Below are positions 1-7,791 of a stretch of DNA of 39,720 nucleotides, one piece after another. The stretch is taken from positions 1 through 39,720 of the forward strand of contig PBLF01000017.1 of assembly GCA_002722295.1 (NCBI GenBank), given 5' to 3'. The notes below the pieces were generated by a model. That model was given only the letters and a program-made list of their open reading frames with translations. It did no database searches and was not told the DNA's origin. The stretch is from Stappia sp. (lineage in GTDB: Bacteria; Pseudomonadota; Alphaproteobacteria; Rhizobiales; Stappiaceae). The position numbers were made by a program, and so were the translations under genes. The number at the start of each line of letters is the position of its first letter. Position 1 is the first letter of the stretch.

Positions 1-150
1 CACGACCCCAACCTTGGCAACTCGTCCGAGCAGTTTCCGCTCCAGCAAGTATTAAGCCGCAAAACTACGAAAAATCCCTATACCTCAATAACTTACGTTG
101 ACACTGCTTTCCGCGCCCATACGCTGGAAACGCCGTGGATTTCCGTTCTG

Positions 151-200
151 CTGCTTCCCCCCTGCTTCCCCGGCCATGCTGCACCTGCGTGGGGAAGCAG
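151..200. repeat. Decamer repeats upstream of the integrase
   Basis: The decamer CTGCTTCCCC occurs at 151-160 and again at 162-171 as a near-tandem direct repeat. Its exact reverse complement GGGGAAGCAG lies at 191-200. Three copies within 50 bp just before an integrase gene resemble arm-type binding sites for a tyrosine recombinase or excisionase. The inverted copy could also form a hairpin in the leader of the integrase mRNA. The repeats are seen directly; the role is inference. Confidence 0.4.
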
Positions 201-274
201 ATTTGGCTGGTCTCGCGCGCCTCCTTCGTAGTGATCGCTCAAACGAAAAGAATGCCGAGATCCGAAGGAGTTTT

Positions 275-1597
275 ATGATGCCCAAGTTGACAAAGAGAAT
301 CGTTGAAGCCCTGGAGCGCGATCCTGACCGCGACGTGTTCGTTTGGGACGCGGATGTGCGCGGATTTGGCGTGCGGGTGAAGCCGTCAGGGACGAAGACG
401 TTCATCATCCAGTATCGGAACATAGAGCGCCGCACACGCCGGTTCGTGATCGGGCAGTATGGCGTTCTCACAGTCGAGGTCGCGCGCGACCTCGCCAAGA
501 AGAAGCTGGCTTCGGTCATTGACGGCGCCGATCCTTCGCAGGAGCGTCGCTCGGCCCGCGAGGGGATGACGGTGGCGGAAGTCTGCGACTGGTATCTGGA
601 AGAAGCTGAAGCCGGTCGCCTACTCGGCAGGAACCGGCGCCCCATCAAGGCGTCGTCAGTCTCCGGCGATCGCAGCCGCATCGAACAGCACATCAAGCCA
701 TTGATCGGCACGCGCGTCGTGGCCCATTTGAGGCTGGCCGACATCGAGAGCCTTCAGGCTGACATCGCCGCCGGAAGGTCGGCACAGGAGCGCCGGGCCG
801 GACGCGGCGGACAAACCTCGGGCGGTGCTGGCGTCGCGGGCCGTGCGATCAGCACGTTGCGCAGCCTGCTCAATCACGCGCGCCGGCTCGGGATCATCGA
901 GCAGAGCCCGGCGAACGGTGTGCGGGTCATCGCCTCGAATAAGCTGAAGCGGCGTCTGAGCGCTGGCGAAGTCCGGCATCTCGGCAAGATCATGAAACAG
1001 ATGGAGCGCGAGGGCGAGCATCCGACGGGTCTCGCGGCCATCCGCGTCATGCTGCTGACGGGCTTCCGCCGCATGGAAGTGCTGGCGATGCGGAAGGAGT
1101 GGGTCGAGCCTGACGATAATTGCGTAGCCTTCCCCGACACCAAATCCGGTGCGCAGATCAGGGCGGCCGGCGATGCGGCAATCATCGAACTAATGGCTCA
1201 GGGGCAGCGCAGCGCGTCGCCCTACGTCTTCCCGGCTGATTGGGGTGACGGCCATTTCATCGGCGTCGTCCGTGTTCTCGACCGAGTATGCGGCCGCGCT
1301 GGCCTGGAGAAAGTGACGCCGCATGTCCTGCGCCACACCTTTGCGAGCATTGCGGCATCGCTCGGGTTCAGCGAACTGACGATCTCCGGCTTGCTCGGGC
1401 ATGGGCCAAGGGGGGTGACACAACGCTACGTCCACCTCGACGCCGCTTTGGTGATTGCCGCCGATCAGGTTTCGGCCGAGATCGCCCGGTTGCTTGACGG
1501 GGGCGAACTGCTCTCCATGAAGCAGGTGAAGCGCCTGCGCCATGCGGAGACGGCTGGGGCTTTCTCCGAAGCACGAGTGTCGTCGCTCTGTCGCTAG
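275..1597 (+). CDS. int: Tyrosine-type site-specific integrase (DUF4102 arm-binding N-terminus)
   Basis: This about 440-residue protein is a phage/ICE integrase that would catalyse integration and excision of the element. The N-terminus (about residues 1-50, with FGVRVKPSGTKTFIIQY) is the DUF4102 arm-DNA-binding domain. The catalytic domain holds Arg265 (LLTGFRRMEV), the HVLRH box with His350 and Arg353, a second histidine near 376 (LLGHG) and the nucleophile Tyr385 (TQRYVHLD). All catalytic residues are present, so it is probably active. The frame is open upstream to about 98. AAGGAG at 265-270 supports a start at 275 or at the adjacent ATG at 278, and I chose 275. Its position at the edge of the cargo, with trb genes at the other end, fits an ICE. 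I saw no tRNA or att core nearby. Confidence 0.93.
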   Translation: MMPKLTKRIVEALERDPDRDVFVWDADVRGFGVRVKPSGTKTFIIQYRNIERRTRRFVIGQYGVLTVEVARDLAKKKLASVIDGADPSQERRSAREGMTVAEVCDWYLEEAEAGRLLGRNRRPIKASSVSGDRSRIEQHIKPLIGTRVVAHLRLADIESLQADIAAGRSAQERRAGRGGQTSGGAGVAGRAISTLRSLLNHARRLGIIEQSPANGVRVIASNKLKRRLSAGEVRHLGKIMKQMEREGEHPTGLAAIRVMLLTGFRRMEVLAMRKEWVEPDDNCVAFPDTKSGAQIRAAGDAAIIELMAQGQRSASPYVFPADWGDGHFIGVVRVLDRVCGRAGLEKVTPHVLRHTFASIAASLGFSELTISGLLGHGPRGVTQRYVHLDAALVIAADQVSAEIARLLDGGELLSMKQVKRLRHAETAGAFSEARVSSLCR

Positions 1598-1734
1598 TTG
1601 TGACGCAGCTCAACCATCCTCGCCTCAGACTTCGAAGTGGACCCGTTCAACGAGGATCAGCCTGATTTGTTAAATGGGCTGCCAGAACGTCAGAAGGGAA
1701 CGTTACGGCCATAAAGGAAGCGCATCGGTCATTC

Positions 1735-2181
1735 TCACTTTGTGCAGTTGGGCATTCCTAAGAATTTTTCGAACGCGGCCAGCGTCTGCTCCGACACGTG
1801 ATGCTCGATGCCTTCGCCGTCGATCTCCGCTGTTTCCTCCGGCACTCCGAGGGCGACCAGGAACTGAACGACGATGAGGTGGCGTGACCGCACCCGGTCG
1901 GCAAGCTGCTTGCCTTCCTCGGTCAGGAAGATTCCGCGATAGGGACGCGACGTCGCCAAACCTTGCCGTTTCAGTCTCGCGACAGCCTTGGTTGCGGTAG
2001 GTTGCGCCACGCCCATTCGCGCGGCGATGTCCGCGACCCTCGCCTCTCCATTGATTTCAATCAGGTCGCCGATCATCTCGACGTAGTCCTCGATGAGCGC
2101 GCTTGCCTGACATTCCCGGACATGCGCGAAGCGCCGCGCGTGCTGGGCTGGGCGGGGTGGCGAGTTGTTGGGCTTAGTCAT
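1735..2181 (-). CDS. mntR: Manganese-responsive DtxR-family regulator MntR
   Basis: MntR is a cytoplasmic Mn(II)-dependent repressor of manganese uptake genes. The about 148-residue protein has a winged helix-turn-helix (VADIAARMGVAQPTATKAVARL) followed by a metal-binding and dimerisation region with the typical histidines (SRHLIVVQFLVALGV, GIEHHVSEQTL). The ATG at 2181 gives MTKPNN; a TTG 13 codons upstream is possible but less likely. The gene is divergent from mntH, and MntR boxes stand in the shared region near both starts, which implies control of mntH and autoregulation. It lacks the C-terminal SH3-like domain of DtxR, as MntR proteins do. Confidence 0.9.
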   Translation of the reverse strand: MTKPNNSPPRPAQHARRFAHVRECQASALIEDYVEMIGDLIEINGEARVADIAARMGVAQPTATKAVARLKRQGLATSRPYRGIFLTEEGKQLADRVRSRHLIVVQFLVALGVPEETAEIDGEGIEHHVSEQTLAAFEKFLGMPNCTK

Positions 2182-2225
2182 CTGTACCGGTTGTTCACCT
2201 GATCGGAGAGATGAGCTCAAGGCTC

Positions 2226-2247
2226 AAATTTAGCCAAGGGTAAAATT
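2226..2247. promoter_or_regulatory. Candidate MntR box proximal to mntR
   Basis: The core TAGCCAAGGGTA at 2231-2242 lies in an imperfect palindrome flanked by AAATT and AAATT. It matches the layout of the enterobacterial MntR box as I recall it (TAGC, four bases, GGCTA-like half). It lies about 45 bp before the mntR ATG, so it would serve autoregulation. One half-site is imperfect. Confidence 0.55.
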
Positions 2248-2319
2248 GTTTCCACGAATTGGCAAACTCAACGGACCAAGTCCATGCTTCACACTTATTA
2301 TTTTAGCCTATTGCACATA

Positions 2320-2337
2320 ATATAGCATCAGCTATAA
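2320..2337. promoter_or_regulatory. Candidate MntR box proximal to mntH
   Basis: TATAGC and GCTATA form perfect 6-bp arms separated by four bases (2321-2336). This is the same TAGC-N4-GCTA geometry as known MntR boxes. It ends about 33 bp before the mntH ATG, in an AT-rich stretch suited to a promoter, so Mn-loaded MntR would repress mntH here. Confidence 0.7.
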
Positions 2338-2369
2338 AATCTCTTGCAACCGCATCAGGACATACCCTC

Positions 2370-3656
2370 ATGTACGACACAGAGCGCACGCGCAACGGGA
2401 TGGCTGCGGTGCTATCCGGCGAGCGTCGCGGGATTTCCGGTCGCCTCCTTTTTGCCGGACCAGCGGTGATCGCCTCGATCGCCTATGTCGATCCGGGCAA
2501 TTTCGCGACAAACATCCAGGCCGGCGCAGGCTATGGATATCAGCTGCTCTGGGTGGTGCTGCTGGCAACCCTGATTGCCATGCTTTTTCAGGCATTGTCC
2601 GCCCGCCTAGGCATCGTGACAGAGAAAAACCTTGCCGAAATGTCGCGCGACCACTTTCCTGCGCCGGTTGTCTGGGTGATGTGGGCGGTCAGCGAAGTGG
2701 CGGCCATGGCGACTGACCTGGCCGAGTTTCTCGGTGGCGCGATTGGTCTTGCGCTGCTTTTCGATCTGCCGATCTTCTGGGGCATGGTTGTCACCGCCAC
2801 AGTGACATACGGCATCCTGATATTCGAGAAACAGGGTTTTCGGCCGATGGAACTGATCATCGGTACGATGGTCTCAATCATCGGTCTTTGTTACCTTATT
2901 GAGTTGTTGATAGCCCCGGTCGACTGGGGACAGGCGGCTGTCGGACTGGTCAGGCCGCAGCTTCCTGACGCTGCTGCACTGACAATCACAGTCGGCATCA
3001 TCGGCGCTACAGTGATGCCGCATGCTATCTACCTGCATTCGAGCCTGACCCAGTCGCGCGTCCGGATCCGGAATGAAAATGACCGCCGCAAGGTGCTGCG
3101 TTACTCCAACATCGAGGTAGTGATCGCCCTCGCCATCGCGGGAATGGTCAACATGGCGATGGTCATCATGGCCGCAAGCGCCTTTCATCAGGGCAACAGT
3201 GACGTCGCCGAAATCGAGACCGCCTATCATATGTTGACGCCGTTGCTTGGAACTGCGGCCGCTTCCGTGTTCCTCGTTTCCCTGATCACCTCGGGCGTTT
3301 CAAGCTCTGTGGTGGGAACCATGGCGGGGCAAACGATCATGCAGGGCTTTCTACATTTCCATGTCCCGATATGGCTGCGGCGCCTCGTCACGATGGTGCC
3401 GGCCTTCGTGGTCGTCGCGATGGGCGTCAACCCGACCCAGGCGTTGGTAATGAGCCAAGTCGTGTTGTCGATCGCCCTGCCTGTGCCGATGATAGCCCTC
3501 ATCATATTCACCTCTCGTCGGGACGTCATGGGCGAATACGCAATGCGGCCGGTCGTACGGTGTCTTGCGTTCATCGGGGCTACGATCGTTCTTGGACTGA
3601 ATTTTACGTTGCTCGCGAACGTGTTTGGCATCTCTGTGCCGTTTCTGGCGGGTTGA
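2370..3656 (+). CDS. mntH: NRAMP-family Mn(II)/H+ symporter MntH
   Basis: MntH imports Mn(II), and to some extent Fe(II), across the inner membrane using the proton gradient. The 428-residue protein has the NRAMP length and about eleven hydrophobic segments. The metal-binding motif DPGN appears near residue 41 (YVDPGNFATNI) and the MPH motif near residue 217 (ATVMPHAIYLHSSL), both hallmarks of the family. It starts at ATG 2370, just after an MntR box, opposite mntR. A 135-bp gap separates it from the downstream exporter gene, so the two may not form a tight operon. Confidence 0.96.
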   Translation: MYDTERTRNGMAAVLSGERRGISGRLLFAGPAVIASIAYVDPGNFATNIQAGAGYGYQLLWVVLLATLIAMLFQALSARLGIVTEKNLAEMSRDHFPAPVVWVMWAVSEVAAMATDLAEFLGGAIGLALLFDLPIFWGMVVTATVTYGILIFEKQGFRPMELIIGTMVSIIGLCYLIELLIAPVDWGQAAVGLVRPQLPDAAALTITVGIIGATVMPHAIYLHSSLTQSRVRIRNENDRRKVLRYSNIEVVIALAIAGMVNMAMVIMAASAFHQGNSDVAEIETAYHMLTPLLGTAAASVFLVSLITSGVSSSVVGTMAGQTIMQGFLHFHVPIWLRRLVTMVPAFVVVAMGVNPTQALVMSQVVLSIALPVPMIALIIFTSRRDVMGEYAMRPVVRCLAFIGATIVLGLNFTLLANVFGISVPFLAG

Positions 3657-3791
3657 GGGGGACGCATCCCGATTCCGAAACGGCTGACCTGTTCGTTCAC
3701 TCTTCGCGACACATGGTCCAGAGCCATGTGGGGTTGGGAAAAATTCGAGAGGGCATTGTGACGGGTACGAAAGCATGGCGGAAATAGAAAA

Positions 3792-4709
3792 ATGAACTCG
3801 CAAACCAATAGACAGGATGACGGCCACGACCACGCAACATCGGTGACTGCCGGCAATGAGTGGCGGATTCGGCTCGTCTTCATTTTCACCGCCAGCTACG
3901 CCGCTGTGCAGGCAATCGGCGGTTGGCTCTCCGGTTCACTCGCGCTGATCGCAGACTCAGGCCATATGGTGTCGGATGCGGCAGCCCTGCTACTAGCGCT
4001 GATCGCCTATCGCGTGGCTCGCCGGACCGCGGACAACACACGGACCTACGGGTTCCATCGCGTGCGCGTGCTTGCCGCACTGGCAAACGGAGCGACCTTG
4101 CTTCTTCTGGTCGCCTGGATCGCGTGGGAAGCCGTCGACCGCATCAACCAGCCGGTTGAGGTTCTGGCGGGTCCGATGCTCGCCGTCGCGACGGTGGGGC
4201 TGCTGGTCAATCTGGCGGGAGCCTGGATCCTTATGCGAGGTTCCCAGGGTGACAGCAACCTTCGCGGAGCGTTGCTTCATGTCGTCGGCGATCTTCTGGG
4301 ATCGGTTGGGGCCATCGCTGCCGCCATCGGCATCATGCTGACGGGTTGGACGGTCCTCGATCCAATCCTTTCGGTTCTGGTAGCACTTCTGGTGGTCCGC
4401 TCGGCCTGGACACTGGTGAGTGAATCGATCCGCGTACTGCTGCAGGCGGTGCCGCGCGGGCTGTATGCCAGCAACGTCGAACGGGAACTCAGCGAGTTAC
4501 CGGAGGTGGAGGAAGCGGGTCATTTTCATGCGTGGACGCTGACGGACGACACCGTCGTCGCCACGGTTCATGTCACGCCGGCACCGGGGAGCGATCCGCT
4601 TCAGTTGCCTTCCGCAATCACGGCCTGGCTGAAGGAGCGCTACGCGATCGATCATGTGACGGTTCAGGTCGATCCTCGCGGCGCCCTTCGTCGAGCTGGT
4701 ACGATATGA
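3792..4709 (+). CDS. czcD: Cation diffusion facilitator, CzcD/ZitB type
   Basis: This 305-residue protein is a CDF antiporter that would expel Zn(II) and possibly Co(II) or Cd(II) from the cytoplasm. It has six predicted membrane segments, a transport site made of an HxxxD pair (DSGHMVSD near residue 60 and HVVGDLLGS near residue 163) and a C-terminal cytoplasmic domain (about 215-300). The H/D composition is typical of zinc-selecting CDFs. A short N-terminal DDGHDH stretch adds possible metal-binding histidines. It follows mntH on the same strand and converges with ccdA. Substrate assignment is by family only. Confidence 0.9.
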   Translation: MNSQTNRQDDGHDHATSVTAGNEWRIRLVFIFTASYAAVQAIGGWLSGSLALIADSGHMVSDAAALLLALIAYRVARRTADNTRTYGFHRVRVLAALANGATLLLLVAWIAWEAVDRINQPVEVLAGPMLAVATVGLLVNLAGAWILMRGSQGDSNLRGALLHVVGDLLGSVGAIAAAIGIMLTGWTVLDPILSVLVALLVVRSAWTLVSESIRVLLQAVPRGLYASNVERELSELPEVEEAGHFHAWTLTDDTVVATVHVTPAPGSDPLQLPSAITAWLKERYAIDHVTVQVDPRGALRRAGTI

Positions 4710-4738
4710 CCTCTAAGGTTTCACGCGATTGACTGGTC

Positions 4739-5476
4739 TTAGCCAATCGACCCGAAAACCGGAAATTTCTCCAGCAGCCAGAACGCGAACCAGGTCATGT
4801 AGCCGCTCACCATGGCAAGGCCCATGATGATCATGATGACGCCAGCGGTCACCTGCAGCGCTCGCCCGGTCTTACGTAGGCTGGGAAGGAATGCAATCAG
4901 TCGATCTGTGAAAAGCGCGGCCAGAAAGAAGGGTATTCCCAGGCCAAGGGAGTAGAGAGCCAAGAGCGCGACGCCGTCCAGTGCCGTCGCCGACACAGCG
5001 CTGACTGTCAGGATCGCCCCGAGAATCGGGCCGATGCAAGGCGTCCAGCCGAACGCGAATGCCAGACCAAGCAAGTATGCGCCCGTCGGCCCGCCCGTGA
5101 ACAGGCTGCCGTGGTAGCGGACGTCCCTTTGCAGCATGGGCAGTCGCAGAAGCCCGGTGGTGAAAAGGCCGAAGATTATGACAATGACACCGCCGATGAT
5201 GCCGGCTTCGTAACTGTAGGCGCGAAGCGACTGGCCAAGGGCGGTGGCTCCCGCTCCCAGTATGACGAACACCGTCGAGAAACCAAGGATGAAACATATA
5301 CTCAGCCAGGCGACGGACATCTTATTGTCCGGATCGCTGCGTTCAGCCCGGGTGGAGTTGCCGGCTATAAACGACACATAGCCCGGCACCAGCGGAAGCA
5401 CGCAGGGCGACAGGAAGGAAATGGCACCGGCAGCGATCGCCGCCACCACGCCGATATTTGAGATCTCGAATTCCAT
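4739..5476 (-). CDS. ccdA: Thiol-reductant transporter CcdA (DsbD-like)
   Basis: CcdA passes electrons from cytoplasmic thioredoxin across the inner membrane to periplasmic thiol proteins such as TlpA/CcmG. The 245-residue protein has about six membrane helices and the two redox cysteines in family context: LSPCVLPLVPGY near Cys25 and FGWTPCIGPILG near Cys149. It is divergent from the DUF1624 gene across a duplicated MerR-type operator. The predicted -10 (TATACG, 5482-5487) stands only 5 bp before the ATG and no Shine-Dalgarno is visible, so the transcript would be leaderless or nearly so. Two DsbA-fold proteins and a TlpA-like protein elsewhere in the island could be its partners. Confidence 0.93.
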   Translation of the reverse strand: MEFEISNIGVVAAIAAGAISFLSPCVLPLVPGYVSFIAGNSTRAERSDPDNKMSVAWLSICFILGFSTVFVILGAGATALGQSLRAYSYEAGIIGGVIVIIFGLFTTGLLRLPMLQRDVRYHGSLFTGGPTGAYLLGLAFAFGWTPCIGPILGAILTVSAVSATALDGVALLALYSLGLGIPFFLAALFTDRLIAFLPSLRKTGRALQVTAGVIMIIMGLAMVSGYMTWFAFWLLEKFPVFGSIG

Positions 5477-5481
5477 GCCCG

Positions 5482-5512
5482 CGTATACAAGCTCATCCCG
5501 CTAGAGGGTCAA
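5482..5512 (-). promoter_or_regulatory. MerR-type promoter/operator A (ccdA)
   Basis: Read on the minus strand, the -35 is TTGACC (5507-5512), the spacer is 19 bp (5488-5506) and the -10 is TATACG (5482-5487). The long spacer is the hallmark of promoters that MerR-family regulators untwist. The spacer carries CTCTAGC and GATGAG half-sites. Control by the MerR protein at 21060 is inferred. Confidence 0.75.
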
Positions 5513-5556
5513 TGCGCTGCAGCAGCGACATCTTGACCCTCTAGCGGGATGAGCTT
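5489..5556. repeat. Perfect 24-bp inverted repeat between ccdA and DUF1624
   Basis: Arms at 5489-5512 and 5533-5556 are exact reverse complements, separated by 20 bp. Each arm contains a whole MerR-type operator including the -35 hexamer, so the repeat is a duplicated, back-to-back promoter rather than a terminator; no T-run follows. Perfect identity suggests recent duplication or gene conversion. Confidence 0.9.
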
Positions 5557-5563
5557 TTACAAA
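5533..5563 (+). promoter_or_regulatory. MerR-type promoter/operator B (DUF1624 gene)
   Basis: The -35 TTGACC (5533-5538), a 19-bp spacer (5539-5557) and a -10 TACAAA (5558-5563) form the mirror image of the ccdA promoter. The operator part of the spacer is identical to promoter A. Predicted transcription starts near 5570, just before a GGAGAGGAG stretch at 5574-5582. Confidence 0.7.
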
Positions 5564-5613
5564 ATGTTTTCGCGGAGAGGAGAAGCGATATCGAGACAAT
5601 ATCCCGTGTTTAC

Positions 5614-6312
5614 ATGGTCGATGCGTGGCGCGGTCTGGCAATTGCCGGCGTAGTGCTGTTCCACTTTGTGTGGGACCTCGAATTTACTGGTTTCATTTCA
5701 GGCATCGCATACCATCCCCTCTGGCTTGGATTCGGGCGTGTGCTTGCCGGAAGCTTCATGATGCTGGTCGGGGTCGGACTTGCTTTGGCGTCCCGCACTC
5801 CGTTCCGCGCGGCCGCTTATCTGCGCCGTCTTGCGAAGATCGGCATCTCAGCAGCAGCCATTACACTGGTGACATGGCACGTTTTTCCGGCAACGTTCAT
5901 TTACTTCGGCATCCTGCACGCGATCGCCGTCGCAACATTGGTTGGCTCTTTCTTCCAGCGTACACCTTGGTGGTTAAGTCTTGCCGCTGGCCTTGCCATT
6001 GTACTAGTCCCTTCTTTTTGGCAGTCGGAACTCTTCGACACACGCTGGCTCGCCTGGATCGGATTTGCGCAGAGCGTGCCGCCGAGTAACGATTTCGTAC
6101 CGATCTTCCCGTGGGTTGGCATTACTCTTATCGGGATGGCGGGAACAAAAGTGCTGGTCGATAGGAGGAAAGAAAGCGCACTCGACCGCTTCTTGCCGGC
6201 TGGCCATTCAGGGGATGCACTCGTCTGGATGGGGAAGCACAGCCTGATGATCTATCTGCTGCCCCAGCCGATCATGCTGGCGATCATTATACCGCTTGCT
6301 CGGATCTTCTAG
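5614..6312 (+). CDS. DUF1624 / heparan-alpha-glucosaminide N-acetyltransferase-like membrane protein
   Basis: The protein belongs to the DUF1624 membrane acyltransferase-like family: VDAWRGLAIAGVVLFHFVWD at the start and about seven hydrophobic segments to the C-terminus. Members are thought to acetylate glycans or envelope components, but the bacterial substrate is unknown. The ATG at 5614 begins almost inside the conserved first motif, giving 232 residues, whereas relatives usually have several residues before it. A strong Shine-Dalgarno-like GGAGAGGAG (5574-5582) sits 7 bp before an in-frame ATC at 5590, which would add eight residues (IETISRVY). A non-AUG start is therefore possible. The gene is driven by MerR-type promoter B, opposite ccdA. 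Confidence 0.82.
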   Translation: MVDAWRGLAIAGVVLFHFVWDLEFTGFISGIAYHPLWLGFGRVLAGSFMMLVGVGLALASRTPFRAAAYLRRLAKIGISAAAITLVTWHVFPATFIYFGILHAIAVATLVGSFFQRTPWWLSLAAGLAIVLVPSFWQSELFDTRWLAWIGFAQSVPPSNDFVPIFPWVGITLIGMAGTKVLVDRRKESALDRFLPAGHSGDALVWMGKHSLMIYLLPQPIMLAIIIPLARIF

Positions 6313-6388
6313 GTCGCGAGCTCTAATAGAGTGCGTACTCCCTTGCAGCGGCCTGCCGGATTTGAACGGCTCCGACTGAGATCGTTAT

Positions 6389-6502
6389 TCAAGACGACGC
6401 ATCCTTTTTTTCATCGTCTTCCACCAATTCGTACCACATAGCGTTAAGGACGGCGAAGGCGGCAGCGAGCGGCAGGCCAAGTAGCCAAGCGAAGTACCAC
6501 AT
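6389..6502 (-). CDS. cydX: Cytochrome bd small subunit CydX
   Basis: This 37-residue single-helix protein stabilises the bd oxidase haems. The start MWYFAWLLGLPLAAAFAVLN followed by AMWYELVEDD is the CydX signature (one helix, Trp-rich ends, acidic tail). The ATG at 6502 is preceded on the minus strand by AAGGA at a suitable distance. It is the last gene of the cyd operon, about 125 bp after cydB. It lies inside a longer open frame that starts further upstream, so automated calls may extend or miss it. Confidence 0.88.
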   Translation of the reverse strand: MWYFAWLLGLPLAAAFAVLNAMWYELVEDDEKKDASS

Positions 6503-6627
6503 GAAGCTTGTCCTTTCTAACCGCATTGAGCCGGAAACAGCTTCCCGATTTTCGACCCAATGTGGCGGTTTCAAAAATTTCTATGCAATTCCGGACGCAG
6601 AACCGGTTTCCACTTGTGCAGGAATGG

Positions 6628-7785
6628 CTAATAAGCGTGGCCGGAGCCATCGCTGATTTCTTTCTCGTCCACCTTGCCCCATAGAACGCGGTAGACCCAC
6701 GTGGTGTAGAGCGCGATGATGGGCAGGAAGATCCCCGTCGAAACCAGCATGATGAATAGCGTCAAGTGGCTCGATGAGGCGTCCCAGACGGTCAGGCTCG
6801 AATTCGGGTCGATCGACGACGGTAGGATAAACGGGAACATCGCCAGTCCGACGGTGGCGATGATGCCGAGAACCGACAGCCCGCTCGACAGAAGCGTCAG
6901 CACCTCACGGCGCAGGGCGAGGAACCGCAGCGCCAGAAGTGAACCTGCAAAGCCGAGCGCGGGCGCCGCAAGCGTCCATGGTTGGGCGGCGTAGTTGGCG
7001 AACCAGAAGCCGGCGCCCTGTTCAGCGGTCTTTGCGAGCGGGTTGGATGGCCCGTCGGTGACGATGTCGGAGACGAAGCGGTAGCCTTCGATGCCAACCG
7101 CAACCCACAGGCCGCCAAGCGCAAACAGGACGACGGTGGCCGTCGCCGCGAGCGTGCCGAAGCGTCGGGCGCGATCAGCGACCGGGCCGCTGGTCTTTAG
7201 CACTAGCCATGATGCGCCATGCATGACCAACATCGTCACTGACAGGAGCCCGCACAGGAGCGCGAAGGGATTGAGCAACTCCAACAGGGTCGAGCCGTCG
7301 TAGAAGATGCGCAAATCGGGGCCGAGATGGAAGGGAATGCCCTGTAGCACATTGCCGACCGCAACGCCGAAGATCAGCGTTGGGACGATGCCACCGATGA
7401 ACAGGGCCCAGTCCCAGCTGGCGCGCCAGCGCGGGCTTTCGCTTTTGGAGCGGTACTTGAAGCCGACCGGGCGAAGGATGAGTGCGGCGATGATGGCGAA
7501 CATGGCGAGGTAGAAGCTGGAGAACGATACGGCGTAGAGCGGCGGCCATGCGGCGAAGATCGCGCCCGCGCCGAGGATGAGCCACACCTGGTTGCCTTCC
7601 CAGATCGGTCCGACCGCGTTGATGACGACGCGGCGCTCGAGGTCGGATTTCGCCACGAAGGGCAGCAGGGTCTGGGTGCCGAGGTCGAAGCCGTCCATCA
7701 CCGCGAAGCCGATAACGAGAATGCCGAGCAGCAGCCACCAGATCAGACGCAGGGTCTGGTAATCGATGAGTTCGTGCAGAATCAT
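6628..7785 (-). CDS. cydB: Cytochrome bd ubiquinol oxidase subunit II
   Basis: CydB is the second membrane subunit of the quinol:O2 oxidoreductase, which oxidises ubiquinol without copper and without proton pumping. The 385-residue protein shows the family start ([21 protein letters not shown]), the [20 protein letters not shown] motif and about eight helices. It begins 6 bp after the cydA stop codon, in the order cydA-cydB-cydX. The length equals that of the usual subunit. Confidence 0.97.
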   Translation of the reverse strand: MILHELIDYQTLRLIWWLLLGILVIGFAVMDGFDLGTQTLLPFVAKSDLERRVVINAVGPIWEGNQVWLILGAGAIFAAWPPLYAVSFSSFYLAMFAIIAALILRPVGFKYRSKSESPRWRASWDWALFIGGIVPTLIFGVAVGNVLQGIPFHLGPDLRIFYDGSTLLELLNPFALLCGLLSVTMLVMHGASWLVLKTSGPVADRARRFGTLAATATVVLFALGGLWVAVGIEGYRFVSDIVTDGPSNPLAKTAEQGAGFWFANYAAQPWTLAAPALGFAGSLLALRFLALRREVLTLLSSGLSVLGIIATVGLAMFPFILPSSIDPNSSLTVWDASSSHLTLFIMLVSTGIFLPIIALYTTWVYRVLWGKVDEKEISDGSGHAY

Positions 7786-7791
7786 GAGGGC

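Noticed and set aside
1..228. Open plus-strand frame at the left edge as the end of a flanking gene
   Set aside because: It contains the decamer repeats and no recognised domain, and 76 codons without a stop is not strong evidence in GC-rich DNA.
85..744. 219-residue minus-strand frame over the integrase
   Set aside because: Composition is Arg/Ser-rich and it mirrors the integrase codons; the integrase frame has the full catalytic set.
4722..4745. Hairpin between the converging CDF and ccdA genes as a terminator
   Set aside because: Only six pairs (CGATTG with CAATCG) and no T-run on either strand.
5489..5556. Inverted repeat as a bidirectional terminator or IS end
   Set aside because: It lies between divergent starts, not gene ends, each arm holds a -35 and operator, and there is no T-run and no transposase beside it.
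6335..6400. Possible tRNA fragment: GTTCAAATCC-like T-loop on the minus strand
   Set aside because: The flanking bases do not form a 5-bp T-stem, and no anticodon arm or acceptor stem can be built around it. The 4-bp GCCG/CGGC hairpin is chance-level.
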